Positions 17,476 through 29,400 of a DNA stretch of 61,805 nt are shown one piece after another. The DNA is from Streptomyces sp. JJ66 (GTDB lineage: Bacteria > Actinomycetota > Actinomycetes > Streptomycetales > Streptomycetaceae): positions 2,142 to 63,946 of the forward strand of contig NZ_JAEVFI010000020.1 of assembly GCF_019303495.1 (NCBI RefSeq). Reading direction: 5' to 3'. The position numbers and the translations under genes were made by a program. The notes below the pieces were generated by a model. The model was given only the letters and a program-made list of their open reading frames with translations, made no database searches and was not told where the DNA came from. The stretch's first letter is position 1. Each line of letters opens with the position of its first letter.

Positions 17476-20400
17476 CTACCGCTGGGACGGCTTGGGGTTC
17501 TGCTGCTGCGGGTCGGTACCGCCACGGCGCAGGTGCCCCGCCTCCTCCGCAGAGCCACCCTCCTTCTTCTTCCCGGAGCCGCCCGGCTTCTTTACCGCGC
17601 CGCGCGTAGTCGACTTGCCCCGCGCGGCCGCCGTGGAGACGCGCGCACCGCGCCCGTCTCTGGCGCCGGGGAGAGGCCGGGACAACGCAGCCCCGAGCTT
17701 CCGCATCTCCGGGATGTGCACCGTGGTCGCCGTGGCGCCCCGCTCCGCCGGCGGTGTCCCGACACGTCCGCCGCCGGAGGAGCTATAGGCGGAGGCGGCA
17801 TCGGCGACGTCCCCCAGCGAGTTGGCGGCCGCGGCGTCCGCCCCCCGCTCCTCGCCCCGGCGCCGGAGCCGGTCGGCCCCCGCCTGCGCCCACCCGGCGA
17901 CCTTCTCGCAGGCGTTGATCGAGACCTTGCGGAAGAACTCGCCGACGCGGTTGTCCCCCAACAGGCGCTCAAAGTGCTCCCCGGCCCGCTCCCGCATGAC
18001 GCGGAACAGGTGACCGACCGCACCGCGCACCGTCTGGATCTTCTGCCACTCCGGGAGGTCCTGGAGCGCGGCGCCGTGCGTATCGGCCTGCTGGAGTGCG
18101 AAGTTGACGTCCGAGGCCTGCTGCGGGACGGGCGCGGCCGCCGCCCCTTCCGTGGTGCTGGCCGCCGGGGCCGCAGGGGTGGACGGTTCCGCCGGCGCGG
18201 GCGGGGCGACCGCCTCAGCGAACGCCCGCCGCAACGTGGCGAGGTCGGCGTCGAGGTCGGCGACCAGGTCCTGGGCCGTGCCGTTCACCGCAGGCACGTG
18301 CTCGTCCCAGGCACCCAGCACCGCCTGGAACTCGGCACGTACGTCCATCGGCCCGGCCGTAGGAGCCGTCGCCGCGGTGTCCCCGGGCGAGGCCTCCGGG
18401 CCGGTCCACAGCGGCAGCTCACCGGACTCCGGCGCGGCAGGCCCCGGCTGATCGGCGGCCCGCAGGGCGTCTTCCAGCGCTTGGCGAACGGCGTCGACGG
18501 CGTCCTCGGGAGCCGGGCCGCCGTCCTCGGGAGCGGCATCCTTCTCCGCGTTCTCCGGGGCCGGTGCGTCCGCTGCCGTCCCTGCTGGGGCCGCTGGTGC
18601 TTCCTCGCGGGCCGTGTCCGTGCTCTGTGAGTCCGGGACTTCGGGACTCTGGGACTCCGTGCCTTCCTGCCGGGGCCCGGTGTCCGTCGCCGCGGCGGTC
18701 CACTCGCCGACGTCGGCCGACCGGTGCTCGTCCTCCTCGCCCTGCGAGTCGAGGGCCGCTTGCTGGTCCTCCGCGTCCAGCTGCTGCCACTCGCGGTAGG
18801 TCGCCGCGGCCGCCTCGTCGCGAGGCGGCCGCCCGGCCCGGTAGTCGGCGAGATAGCTCTCGTTGAGCGCGACGGCGGCCGCGGCCTCTTCGGCCCGGGC
18901 GGCCTCCCGCTCTGCCTGCATCACGGCGAGCGTGGCCTGCACCTGGTCCTGCATGCGCCGGGCGTCGTACAGCAGATGGGCCAGCGGGAAGGCGAGTTGA
19001 CGGCGCTCCGGGTGCCCGGGGTCGTTCGGTAGTGCGCCGCCCCAGGCGTTGACGGCCCCCTGGACGTCGTCGAGGTGCTGCGTCATCTGCTGCGATCCGT
19101 GGGCGTCGGAGACCGCGGCCGCCAGGCCGTCGAGGTGGCCGACCAGCGCCCGGAAGTGCTCGTTCTGCCCGAGGTCGGGGTAGGCCCGGGCGGCCGCACC
19201 GGCCACCGCGTCGCGGTGCCGTACGGCGGCGTCGCGCAGGTCGGCCCGCAGCACGTCCACCCGCTGCCGGGTCTCGTCGCCGACGGCCGCCCCGGGCGCC
19301 GGACCGTACGGAGCGCCGGTGAACGCGGAGTGCATGACCGCCGCTTGGGCCGCTGCGTCCTGCGGTGTGTCGACCAGGTACGTGACGTCATTGGGCAGGC
19401 GTACGGCGTCCAGCCGGGCGAACCATCCGCCCTCGGGGCCCGGGTGAAGCGTGGCGATGACGAGGTCGCCCCGCAGTACGTCTCCGGAGTCGACCGGCTG
19501 ACCGTCCAGCCCGGACAGGCGCATCCGGTAGTCCAGGTCCCCGGCCAGTGCGACGGTGTCGAAGTACCGCTGGGGTGCGGGCGGTTCCTCGGTGATCTGC
19601 TCGTCCGGCGCCGGTGCGTCGGTGGTCTCCGGGATCGGCGGGGTGGTCATGGTCGGTTCCTCCGAAGCGTCTCGCGCCGTCTCGTCACCGGGGGCGTCCT
19701 CGCTCGCCGGGGTCGGGTCCGGGTCCGGCTCCGGCGGTGCGGCCGCCGTGCCGGGCTCCGGCGTCTGCTGGTCGCTGTCCGTCGGCTGGGGTCGGTCCTG
19801 CTCGAGGAACGACGCTTCGCGCCGTGCCTCGTGCATCCCCTCATCCGGGACCGCGACTGCGGGTTCCTGGGGGTCCGGCGCGCGATCCGGCTCCGGAGCG
19901 CTGTCCGCCGCGGTGTTCTCCGGGGGACCGGCGGCGGCCGGCGGCTCCGGGGCTTCCTGGGCGACCGGCGCGGGATCGTCGTCCGTGACGCCGTCCGTCT
20001 CGGGGGCCGTCGTGGACTGTGCGGGCGCGGGAGACTCCGCAGCTCCGGTGTCGGCGGCCGGTTCGCCGGGACCCGGTTCGGTGGTGTCCGCCGGGGCCTC
20101 CGGCTCGTCGTCGACGGCCACGGAGACCTGTTCGGCAGGCGCCGTCTCGGCGGCCGCGCTCTCCTCTGCGGGGTTCTCGGAGAGGGCGGCCAGCTCCGCC
20201 TCGAAGGCCTCCACCGTCGCCTGCGAACGGGAGGCCAGCAGGGTGGCGGCCGCCCGCACCTCTCTCAGCGGACCGCGCAGTTCTTCGTCGACCACGGGCT
20301 CCAGGGCGTCGCTCCAGACCGCCACCGTGTGGACCTGACGTACCAGGTCGTCCGGCGAGCCCGCCGGGCCGTCATGCCGGGACTGCTCGGCGTCCCGGTA

Positions 20401-23400
20401 TGCCGCCGCCAGCTGCGCGACGGAGTTGGTCGGGGTCCCGGCGCCGTCGGGACGCTGCTGCCGGTCGGCCTCGTAGTAGCGCTGGACCGTGGTCAGGGCG
20501 TCCCACCGTGCGAACGCCTCGCCCAGGCGCCCGATGTCTGCCTGCGCTTCCTCGTCGGTGTCGTACGGCTCGGCGGGGTCGAGCGGCGGCACGTCCACGT
20601 CCAGGAGCACCACGTCGAGTTCCGGCAGTTCGGCGGCGGCCGGTGCCTCAGCCACCGCCGACATCTCCTGACGGTGCGCCAGGGCCATTGCCTCGCCGGC
20701 GGGGACGCGGTCGGCGTACCCGGCGACGTCGGCGCGCTCGGTCCAGCTGCACACACACCATGCCTCAACCCACTCCTGGGTCGGGCCGCCGATGGTGACG
20801 GCCGTCGCGTGCTGCACCCCGTCAGCGACCGCCGTGGCGTGGAGGCGGAGGCGGTCGAGCATCGGCGCCCATGCGGACATGTAGCTGTCGACGGCGGTGC
20901 AGGACGCGATCAGGGTCCCCGCCTGGTCCTCGATCAGGAGCGGTGCCAGGTCACCGGAGGCGGTGCGGCCTCGCCACTCCCGGCGGACCGTGTACGGGGC
21001 GCCGGTCTCGGCGGTGATCGTCCACGAGCCGTCAGGGTGGTACTGGATCGCCTCCGACTCCCCGACCTTCGGCAGCACCCACAGCCCGGCGTCATAGTGC
21101 ATGCGGCGGGCGACGGAGAACCCGGCGGCCACATCCCCGCCAGCCTTGGCCGCATGCTCAGCGACTGCCGCCAGGGCCGCGCTCTGGCCCTCGCCGGAAC
21201 CGATACTGATCACGCCCCACCGGCCCGACGGCTCTACACCGTGCCAGGTCGCCCTCCACACGATCCCCCGCGCGTCCCTGCCCTGGGCGTCGTGGGAGAT
21301 CCCGTACTCGCCGACGGTCAGCCCGGGCCCGGTGACGGTGAACTCGCGCGAGGACGGCTCGCCATTGCGGACCTGCGGGCTGACGGTCAGCGACTCGACG
21401 TCGATGAGCTGGGGCGCCGCATCCTCAGCAGGCTCCGGCACCGTGTCGCTACCCGCCGCCCCCCAGCCGGCGAGTCCGAGGATCGCGACGGCCACGCGGT
21501 CGGCCTCGATCGCCGCATCCGTGTGGGTCGCGCCACGCCGGGCGACCAGCGCGGCCCGGTCCTGGCGGGCTGCCAAAGCCTCATCCGCTGCCCGCTTCTG
21601 TGCCTTCGCGTCCCCGCCCGCAGCCTTCACCTCCGCTCGCGCTTCACGCATGGCGCGGCCGTCACCGGCTTCGCATGCCTCGGTGAGGATCTGGCTCGTC
21701 AGAGCCTGGGCGGGCCATGGGGCGGTCTCTCCGGCCTCCAGCGCGGTCGACAGCATCTGTCCGGCAAGCTCAGCGGCTCGGTCGGGCCACTGCTTCCAGT
21801 GCAGGTCGCCCACCCTTGGATCACCCTTGGCCAGGGCCTGAGCGAAGCTCTCAACGTCGCGGTGGCCGATCTGCCTGTCCTCGTCGCCCAGGAGCCGGTG
21901 AGACAGGCACCGCGCGCACACGGTGTAGCAGCCAAGCTCACTGCCCTGGTCCGTGTCGACGGCGACCGTGTACCGGGCTCCGGAGCGCTTCGCGCTGCAC
22001 TTGCCGACGTACGGCTCGGACGCGTCGCAGTAGGCGTCCGGCGTGTCGGCCATGTCATCTGTGAGCTGGGCCACGACGCGTAGCCGCGCAGTCGGAATGG
22101 CGCCCTGGGCCGAGTTCCAGACTTTCCACTCGGCGACGTACTGCCGATTGTCCGGGCCCGTCCGGGCCCAGTTCTCACCGGTGTGGCCCTGCGCGCCGTC
22201 CGGGTCGGTCAGGTGCTCCCAACCCCACCGGCACGAAGCGATGAGGCCGGTGCGGCCGAACCGCCGGATCAGGTATACGCCCTCTTCGAGCTGGATACGG
22301 TCTGTGGTCGTCTCGAACTGCGTTGGCTGCTCTGTCAGGTGTCCGTACTGGGCCCACAGGGAGGCAAATCGGGTACGGGTCGCGGTGTCCTCACGGACCC
22401 GCGCCAGCACGGCCTTGAGGGGCCGGTCCTCCGGGTCCCCGTTCCACCAGTGGGAGCCGTCAGCCTCGTGTCCGGCCTCCCACTTGTCCTCATCCGGACG
22501 GGAGTACGTCACGGAGCGCAGCCGGAACGTGTGCCCGCCCGCTGTTGTCAGGACCCAGCCCGCCGCCGGTTGGCCCCGGTCGGTGAACGACGCCGGGGCG
22601 ATCGTCTCGCCCTCGATGAGCGCCGCCCGAAGCTGTGCCCCTCGCCTGTCCTCGGTCAACACTGACTGGGCAGGCAGTTCATCAGCAGGAACGGCCTCGC
22701 TGCCCGGAGCCGTCTCCGGCTCCGCCGGGCCCTCTGCCGTATCACCGAACAGCCCGAGCTGTTCCATCTCGCCGGTGCCCTGCGAGGCCACGTCTTCCGC
22801 TTCCTGGGGGCGCTCGACTGGCTGGTCCGGTGCTCCCTGTTCCTCAGGGGCGGGCGGGGTGGGCTCGTCGGCCGTGCTCGGGTTCGCCGCCGGGGCGGCG
22901 GCCGCGCGCTCGTCGAGGTGTGCGGCGGACGCGCTCAGCCGGTGGGCCTGAACGTCCAGGTGCTGACGCAGCCGGTGCAGGGATTGGCCGACGTAGCGAC
23001 TGAGCATGTCGTCGTCGGTGGCGGCGAACAGTGCTGCGGCGGTGGCCGCCGCAGTCTCCATTGCCGCGGCGTTGGCCCGGTAGGCATCTGCGCCCCTCGC
23101 GGTGGCGTCGATCGCCCCGATTGCTGTGCTCAGTGCCTGGACCTCGTCCTGGGGGCCGCTGCCGTCCGGCCAGACGCGTGAGGCGACCTCCGCGACGGCG
23201 GCGTGCAGGTCGTAGGTCCGCTGGGTCTCGGACGCCACATGCTCGTGGCTGCCGTGGCGGCCGAACACCGCGGCGACGTCCTGCGGTGCCCGCCGCTCGC
23301 GGGGCACCACCATGACCTCTTCCGTGAGGTTCAGGGCGAAGCTGTTGCTGCCGCCGGTGGCTACGTCCTGGGTGGAGAACGCCATGACGCTGCCACGGCG

Positions 23401-26400
23401 ATTGCCGTCCGCGAACCGCAGCTCGGTGACGGACTCGCCGCGCGTGCCGCCCTCGGCGATGAGGTCACCGAGGCGGACCTGCGCCACGGTGCGAGTCTCC
23501 GGCCGTAGGTCCTCACGGTGTTCGGCCGGGATGAGCTGCACCTGTGCAGGCAGCAGCCGGACGAAGACACTGGCCGTGGCGATCACCTCCTGCCCGGCCT
23601 GGCCGCGGATCTCGGCGTCGAGCAGCGTGGTGTTCTGGCGGTAGTCGCGATGCCCGGGATAGACGGTGCCGGTGAGGGTGACCGTCTCCGGCACGGGCAC
23701 CCCCCAGGCGTCCGCGTCCCATTCGATGCTCCGGCCGCTCATGACGGCCGTGATCCGGTTGCCGCCTTGCAGTGCCTCACGGGCGACCTCGGGCGGGTCC
23801 TGCGACGCTACGACCGCCTCCGGAGCGGCGGTCGCTTCCGCGGACTCCACCGTGTCGGCTGGCGGTGCCGCGTCGGCGGTCTCGGGCTCGGTGTCCGTAC
23901 GGACCGCCCAGATGCGACGGGCCCGGGCCAGCTCGGCGATGTCGTCCTCTGCCGCCCGGAAGCGGAGGTGAAGGTGGGCGACGCAGTCGGCGTCGCCGCC
24001 GTCCACCCGGTACAGCGGCTTCACGTCGTTGTCGTCGAGGTGGAGACTGCACCGGCCGCAGACTCCCTCGCCCGCCAGGTCGAAGTTGTAGTAGCGGTTC
24101 TGCGCGTACAGCGGCTTGTCGGCCATCTCCCGCGCCTCACGGGCCACCCGTACGCAGAAGTCCACGGCCTCCCCCCGGCTGTCCAGGGGGCCGAACTCGA
24201 CGACGACCTTGCCGTCGGACTCGATGCGCGGCACGAAGGTCGAGGTCAGCGTCTCGTCGTCCTGGCTCAGCCTGACCAGGAAGGGGATGCCGTCGGCGAC
24301 GACGTCGAAGGCCACTTCCGCCGGATCGAATCGGGGACCCATCTCCCCAACCGTCACCGGGATCGGTTCGCGTACCGGGGCCAGTCCGTTTGTCGGCAGC
24401 CAGTCGGCGTACGACGTGACCGGCCTGGCAGGCACCGCGTCCACCCCCGGAAGGTTCTCCAGCGGCAGCTGTTGCCCGGGCCCGTCTGCGGGCCGAAGAT
24501 CCGTGGCCGCGCCGTTGAGGGAGTAGGTGTAGCCGGTCGCCTTCTTCCCGCTGCGGGACAGCACGTGGTACTCGCCGGTGTGGCCGGTCCGGTCCGTGCT
24601 GACGAACCAGGTGTTACCGGCCGGACCCGGACCCATCACCTGACCGGTCACCTGCTCGCCGCTTTGCCCGTCCCGCCAGGTCACCCACGAGCCGATGCCG
24701 TACTCCGCAGGGGTCAGGCCGGGAGCGTCCGCCTGCGGGGTCAACCGCAGGGAGGGCAGCGGCCGGAACGGCTCCAGGCGGTTGTCCCCCTTGTGTGTGC
24801 GGCGCCACCGGGCCAGATGTTTGGCCTGCTCGTCGGGGGTCTGCGCCGTCTGCTCGTTCTTGGTCTCGACGACCGCCATGAGTTCGCTGAGCCGCCGCTG
24901 ATACCCGTCCACCGCCTCCGGGGCAAGCCCCGCGTCCGCAGGGACTTCGAGCAGGGTGAACGTCAGCCGCCCGTCCGTGCTGGTGAGGCGGACCCGCCCG
25001 TCCCCCCGCGAAGCGACGTCGCCCGGGCTGTCCGGTGCGGCTTCGGGCTGTACCTCCTCCACGGTCATCTGCCCGTCCGAGACGCCGGCTGCCTCCTCCG
25101 CCTCCGGCTGCGCCTCGGGCCCAGTATCGGGCACCGGCACGCGTTCGGGCTGCGTGAGGCCGAACGACTCGTACAGATCGGCCGTCCCGTACCCGTCGCC
25201 GTCCGGCGCCGGGGCGCCGGCCTCTTCGTCGTCCAGGGCCTCGTCGACGGGCGGCGCGGCCGCCGTCTCGGCAGGGCCCTCCGGCTGCTCCGCTGGTTGC
25301 TTGCTCGGCTGCTCGTTGCTTTCGCCGGGCGATCCGGGTGCCGGTTGCTGACCACCGATGTGCCCGACCATCACACGGTCGCCGAAGCCGTCGATCAGCT
25401 CCTGCAAAGTGCCTCCGGAACCGGCGGGCCCGGCCTCCGTGCTCCCCGCGGTCTCCGCCTCCCTCTCCCTCTGCTGAGGGGAGAGCAGGGCCTCGCCAGC
25501 CTCCGGAGAGGTCTCTGCCGGGGGAGTGGCGTCGAGCTGGTCCAGCTGCCGTTGCAGTCCGTCGCGCCGTTCGATGGCCTGCTTGCGCTTCTCCGTCTCG
25601 GCGGCCGACTCGTCCTTGGTGGGCTCGCCCGCCTTGTTCACCGCGATCTGCGCGGCGACCAGGGCATCGACCAGGCTCAGGCGCTCACGCGCTCGCCCGA
25701 GGCCGGGCACCTGTCCGCGCAGCTGCTCGGAGTACACCAGCAGCTCGTCACGGGTGGCCCGCTTGGCCGTCAGGTTGCCCTCGTTCTCAATCTGCCGCTC
25801 GGGTGCCTCCGCGATGGTCTTGGTCAGCCGCCGAAGCAGTGTCTCGCCCTTGAGCATGCTCAGCTCGACTGCGTCGAAGCGCTGGAGAGAGCCCGGCAGG
25901 CCGTCCAGGTGGACGCGGACGAAGGGCACCTCCTGGCCGTCCTCACGAGAGGCCACGGCGACGAGGTCGCGCCCCCCGAGCCGTCCGAGGACGGTGTCGG
26001 GGGTGAAGGCGCGCTCCTCCGGCAAGCCCTCAAGGACGCTGGCGAGCGCGTCGGTGAGGGGTGCGGCGGCGTTTTTGTGCTTGGTGTAGGTGACGCCGCC
26101 CAAGGTGATCTCGAAGTCGTTGCCCAGGACCGGGCGAAGAGACGGCAGGACGGCGCCGCGCTGGTTGATGTCCTGGGCCAGGGCTGCCATGTCCTTGTCG
26201 AGCTGCTGGACCTTCTTGTGGACGATGGCCCGCTGGGTGGCCCGGTTGTTCTGGTCCAGGGTGAGGGTGCGCAGCTGCTTACGCAGTTCCTCCTGGGCGA
26301 TCAGGTACGGGTTGCCGGAGATGATCGCCATCGCTTCCTCGTAGGGAACGATCGCCTCGTCGACTTCCTGGATCTCGTCCGTTCCGGTGTCCAGCCGGGC

Positions 26401-29400
26401 CTTGTAGAGCTGGTCGAAGCCCTTGGCCTTCGTGGCGAGGATGCCGTACATCCGCGAGTCGAAGGTGTTCTCCGTGGCCGCCCAGACGATCTCGACGACC
26501 TTGTTCTGGTTGCCCTGTCGCAGGGCCCGGCCGTCCTTCTGCTTCATGTCGGCGGGCCGGAAGTCCGGATCGGCGTGGTACAGGGCGACGGCGCGGTTCT
26601 GCGCGTTCAGGCCTTTGCCCATGCGCTGGGTGGAGCCGATCAGGACGTTGCTGCCGCCGTGGTTGGCGCGTGCGGTCAGCTTGCGCCGCTGGTCGGCGCG
26701 GGACGCGTCATGAATGAAGTCGATCTTCTCGGCGGGTACGTCACGCTCCGCCAGGAGGTCCTTCAGTTCCTGGTAGGCGTTGAAGTTGCCGCGGTTCTTG
26801 CCGCCCGGGGTGCCCTGGTTGAGGAAGACCATCTGGAGGGCACCGGGCACAGGGTGGGGTCGCCGGTCCTTCGTGCTGTAGGTGTACTGGTTGCCCTTGG
26901 TCTCATGGTATTTCGCGGCGATGCGGTCGGCGAGCATCCGGAGTTTGTTGCCGGGCTCCGCCTGCGCGTCGATCAGCCGCGGGTCGAGGGCGATGACCCG
27001 CGCGTCGGTGTTGATCGAGAGCGGGTTGTCCTCGCTCTTGTCGACCTCGCCCAGGTGATAGGCCTCGTACCGCTCGCCCAGCTCCCGCATGAGCGCCTGC
27101 TGCTCGGCGGTAGCCGGCACGAGCATCAGCTCAGGCTCCCCGCCCTTGATACCCGGCAGTGGCAGCCCGAGGTCTTCCTCGTCCTTGTAGTCGACCACCG
27201 GCAGCCACAGCTGCCGCAGCAGCGAGTTGACGCTGTGGAAGGACGCGAACCGTTCGACGGACTTGAAGCCCTTGCCGTCGACGGTCATCTCCAGCCGCTC
27301 CACCATCTTCCCGTACATGGTGGCGAAGGCGTCGAACTCCTCGATGCCGAGGTCGCGCAGCAGGTCCGGGTTGGCCAGCAGCAACAGCGTGTGCAGTTCG
27401 CCGATGGCGTTCGACAACGGGGTGCCGGTCGCGAGGCAGCCCATCGGGCCGGTGGGCTTGTTGCGGCGAGCCCACTCCAGCACCGCGTGCAGGTGCTGAG
27501 CCTTGGCGGACCCGGCGACTCGGGCGCCGGGGATCTTGGAGCGGACGGCGAGGTTCTTGTACTCGTGGGCCTCGTCGATCGCGAAGAAGTCCAGGCCGAG
27601 GTCGTCGATGTAGACCTGTCCGGGGGTGCGGACGGCGGCCGCCTTCTCCTTGAGGCTCTCCTCGTGCTGCTGGCGCCGTTCCTGGAGCTGCTTGAGGCTG
27701 ATCGACTTTCCCTCACGCCGCCGCTCGTGAAGGATCTGCGCGTCCAGTTTGCGCAGTTCTTCGTCGTTGTAGAACTCGTAGAACTCCGGGCTCAGCGAGA
27801 TCGAGTCGAACAGCGAGTGCGACATGATGATCAGGTCGAAGCTGTTCGCGCGGACGTACTGGAGCATTTGGTCGCGCTTGCCGTCGGCGAGGTCGGCACT
27901 GGTCAGCGTGAGGATGCGGGCGGCCGGGAAGAGGCGTCGCACTTCCCCCTCCCACTGCTCGACCAGGTAGTTCGGGACCGCCACCAGCGGCTTTTCGATC
28001 TGGCCGGTGTTCTTCATGGCCATCATGCCGATGGCCAGCGCCCCCGTCTTGCCCGCGCCGACCACGTGGGAGAGCACGAGGCAGCGTTCGTGCGCCATCC
28101 GGGCTGCGGCCGACAGCTGGTGGTCGTACGGCGTGAAGTCGGGATCGAGCCCGGCCAGGGAGGGGCGGGTGCCGGTGAAGTCCCGGACCACCCGGTTGTT
28201 CATCTGCCGGTTGTAGACGTCCGCGACCCGGGCGGCCCGCACGGAGTCGTCGAGCACCCACGCCTCGAAGGCGTCGCGCCACTCCTCAGCCTTGACCCGC
28301 ACCGCGCGGGCGGCTTCCTCATCGTCGGCAGGCCGCCCGGCCATCGAGCCGCCGTTGAGGACCCGGTTCAGCAGAGCGAGCGGGTGCAGGCCGCCCGCGC
28401 TGTGCTTGACCTCGTCCTCTTCGCTCAGGCCGCGGCCCTTGAGGATGTGCCAGTTGCCGTTGCCGGAGTGCTGGATGGTCAGGTGTGCGTCTCCCAGGTA
28501 CTCCCGGAAGAACTGCTGCACCAGGTCGTCGGGGAGCCAGGCGGCGCCCAGGCGGACGGCGAACTGGCCGGGCAGCATCTCGCGCGGCTGGACGCGTTCG
28601 AGTTCGGCGACGTTGACCTTGAAGGCCGCATCGCGCTGGGCGGCCTGCCGGGCGATCTCCAGCTTGGTGCGGACGTCTCCGGAGAGATAGTCGGCGCTGT
28701 AGAGCAGATCCCCGGTGAGCGGGTCGGTGAACACCGAGCGGGCCAGCCGCCGGCGGGCCTCGTCCTCGTCGACCTGGAGCATCCAGGCGATGTGGGGGAG
28801 GTCGACGTGGCCGCGCTCGGCGACGACCGCGTCCAGCGCCTGCTGCGGGTCGTCGGTGTGCTGCCCGAGGATGCTGCGGCGGGCGGCAGGAGCGCGGTCG
28901 AGGATCTCCGAGACGTGCACCGTCTCGGAGCCCGCCTCCCACATCTCCAGCGCCAGGACCTCATAGGCCTGCGGATCGTTGAGGAAGTAGCCCCAGGCGG
29001 TCAGCCCGGCGACGCTCTCGCCGTCGTCCGTCCGCGTCGTGACGTTCTGCTGCTGCCCTGGCCGGGACAGCGGCCCGTGGGCGGCGACGTACCGCTCGTA
29101 GGTCTCCTTGGTGAGACGGCGGTGGGCGTCGGCCAGGGCGAGGTCGGAGCCGGAGCGGTCCAGCTCGTTCAGCCCACGCACCAGGTCCTTGAGTTCGATC
29201 AGCGCGGCGAGCTGGGCGTGCTGCTTGGCGGGCAGCTCGACGGCCACCAGCTCGCCGTCGCCGGAGGTGCGCCACAGCTTGCCCTCCACGTCGGCTGACA
29301 AGCGGCCGGTGAAGTCCTGGAGGTCAGCTGCGGGCTTCAGCCGCAGGCGCGGCCGGTACGGCCCCTCGGGATGCGGCGCGTACCAGCGCCGCGCCAGGAC

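Noticed and set aside
23518..29298. A 1,926-codon plus-strand open frame opposite the giant gene
   Set aside because: It is the antisense shadow of the methylase-helicase gene. Its product is Val/Leu/Arg/Gly-rich without domains, while the minus frame has clear motifs.
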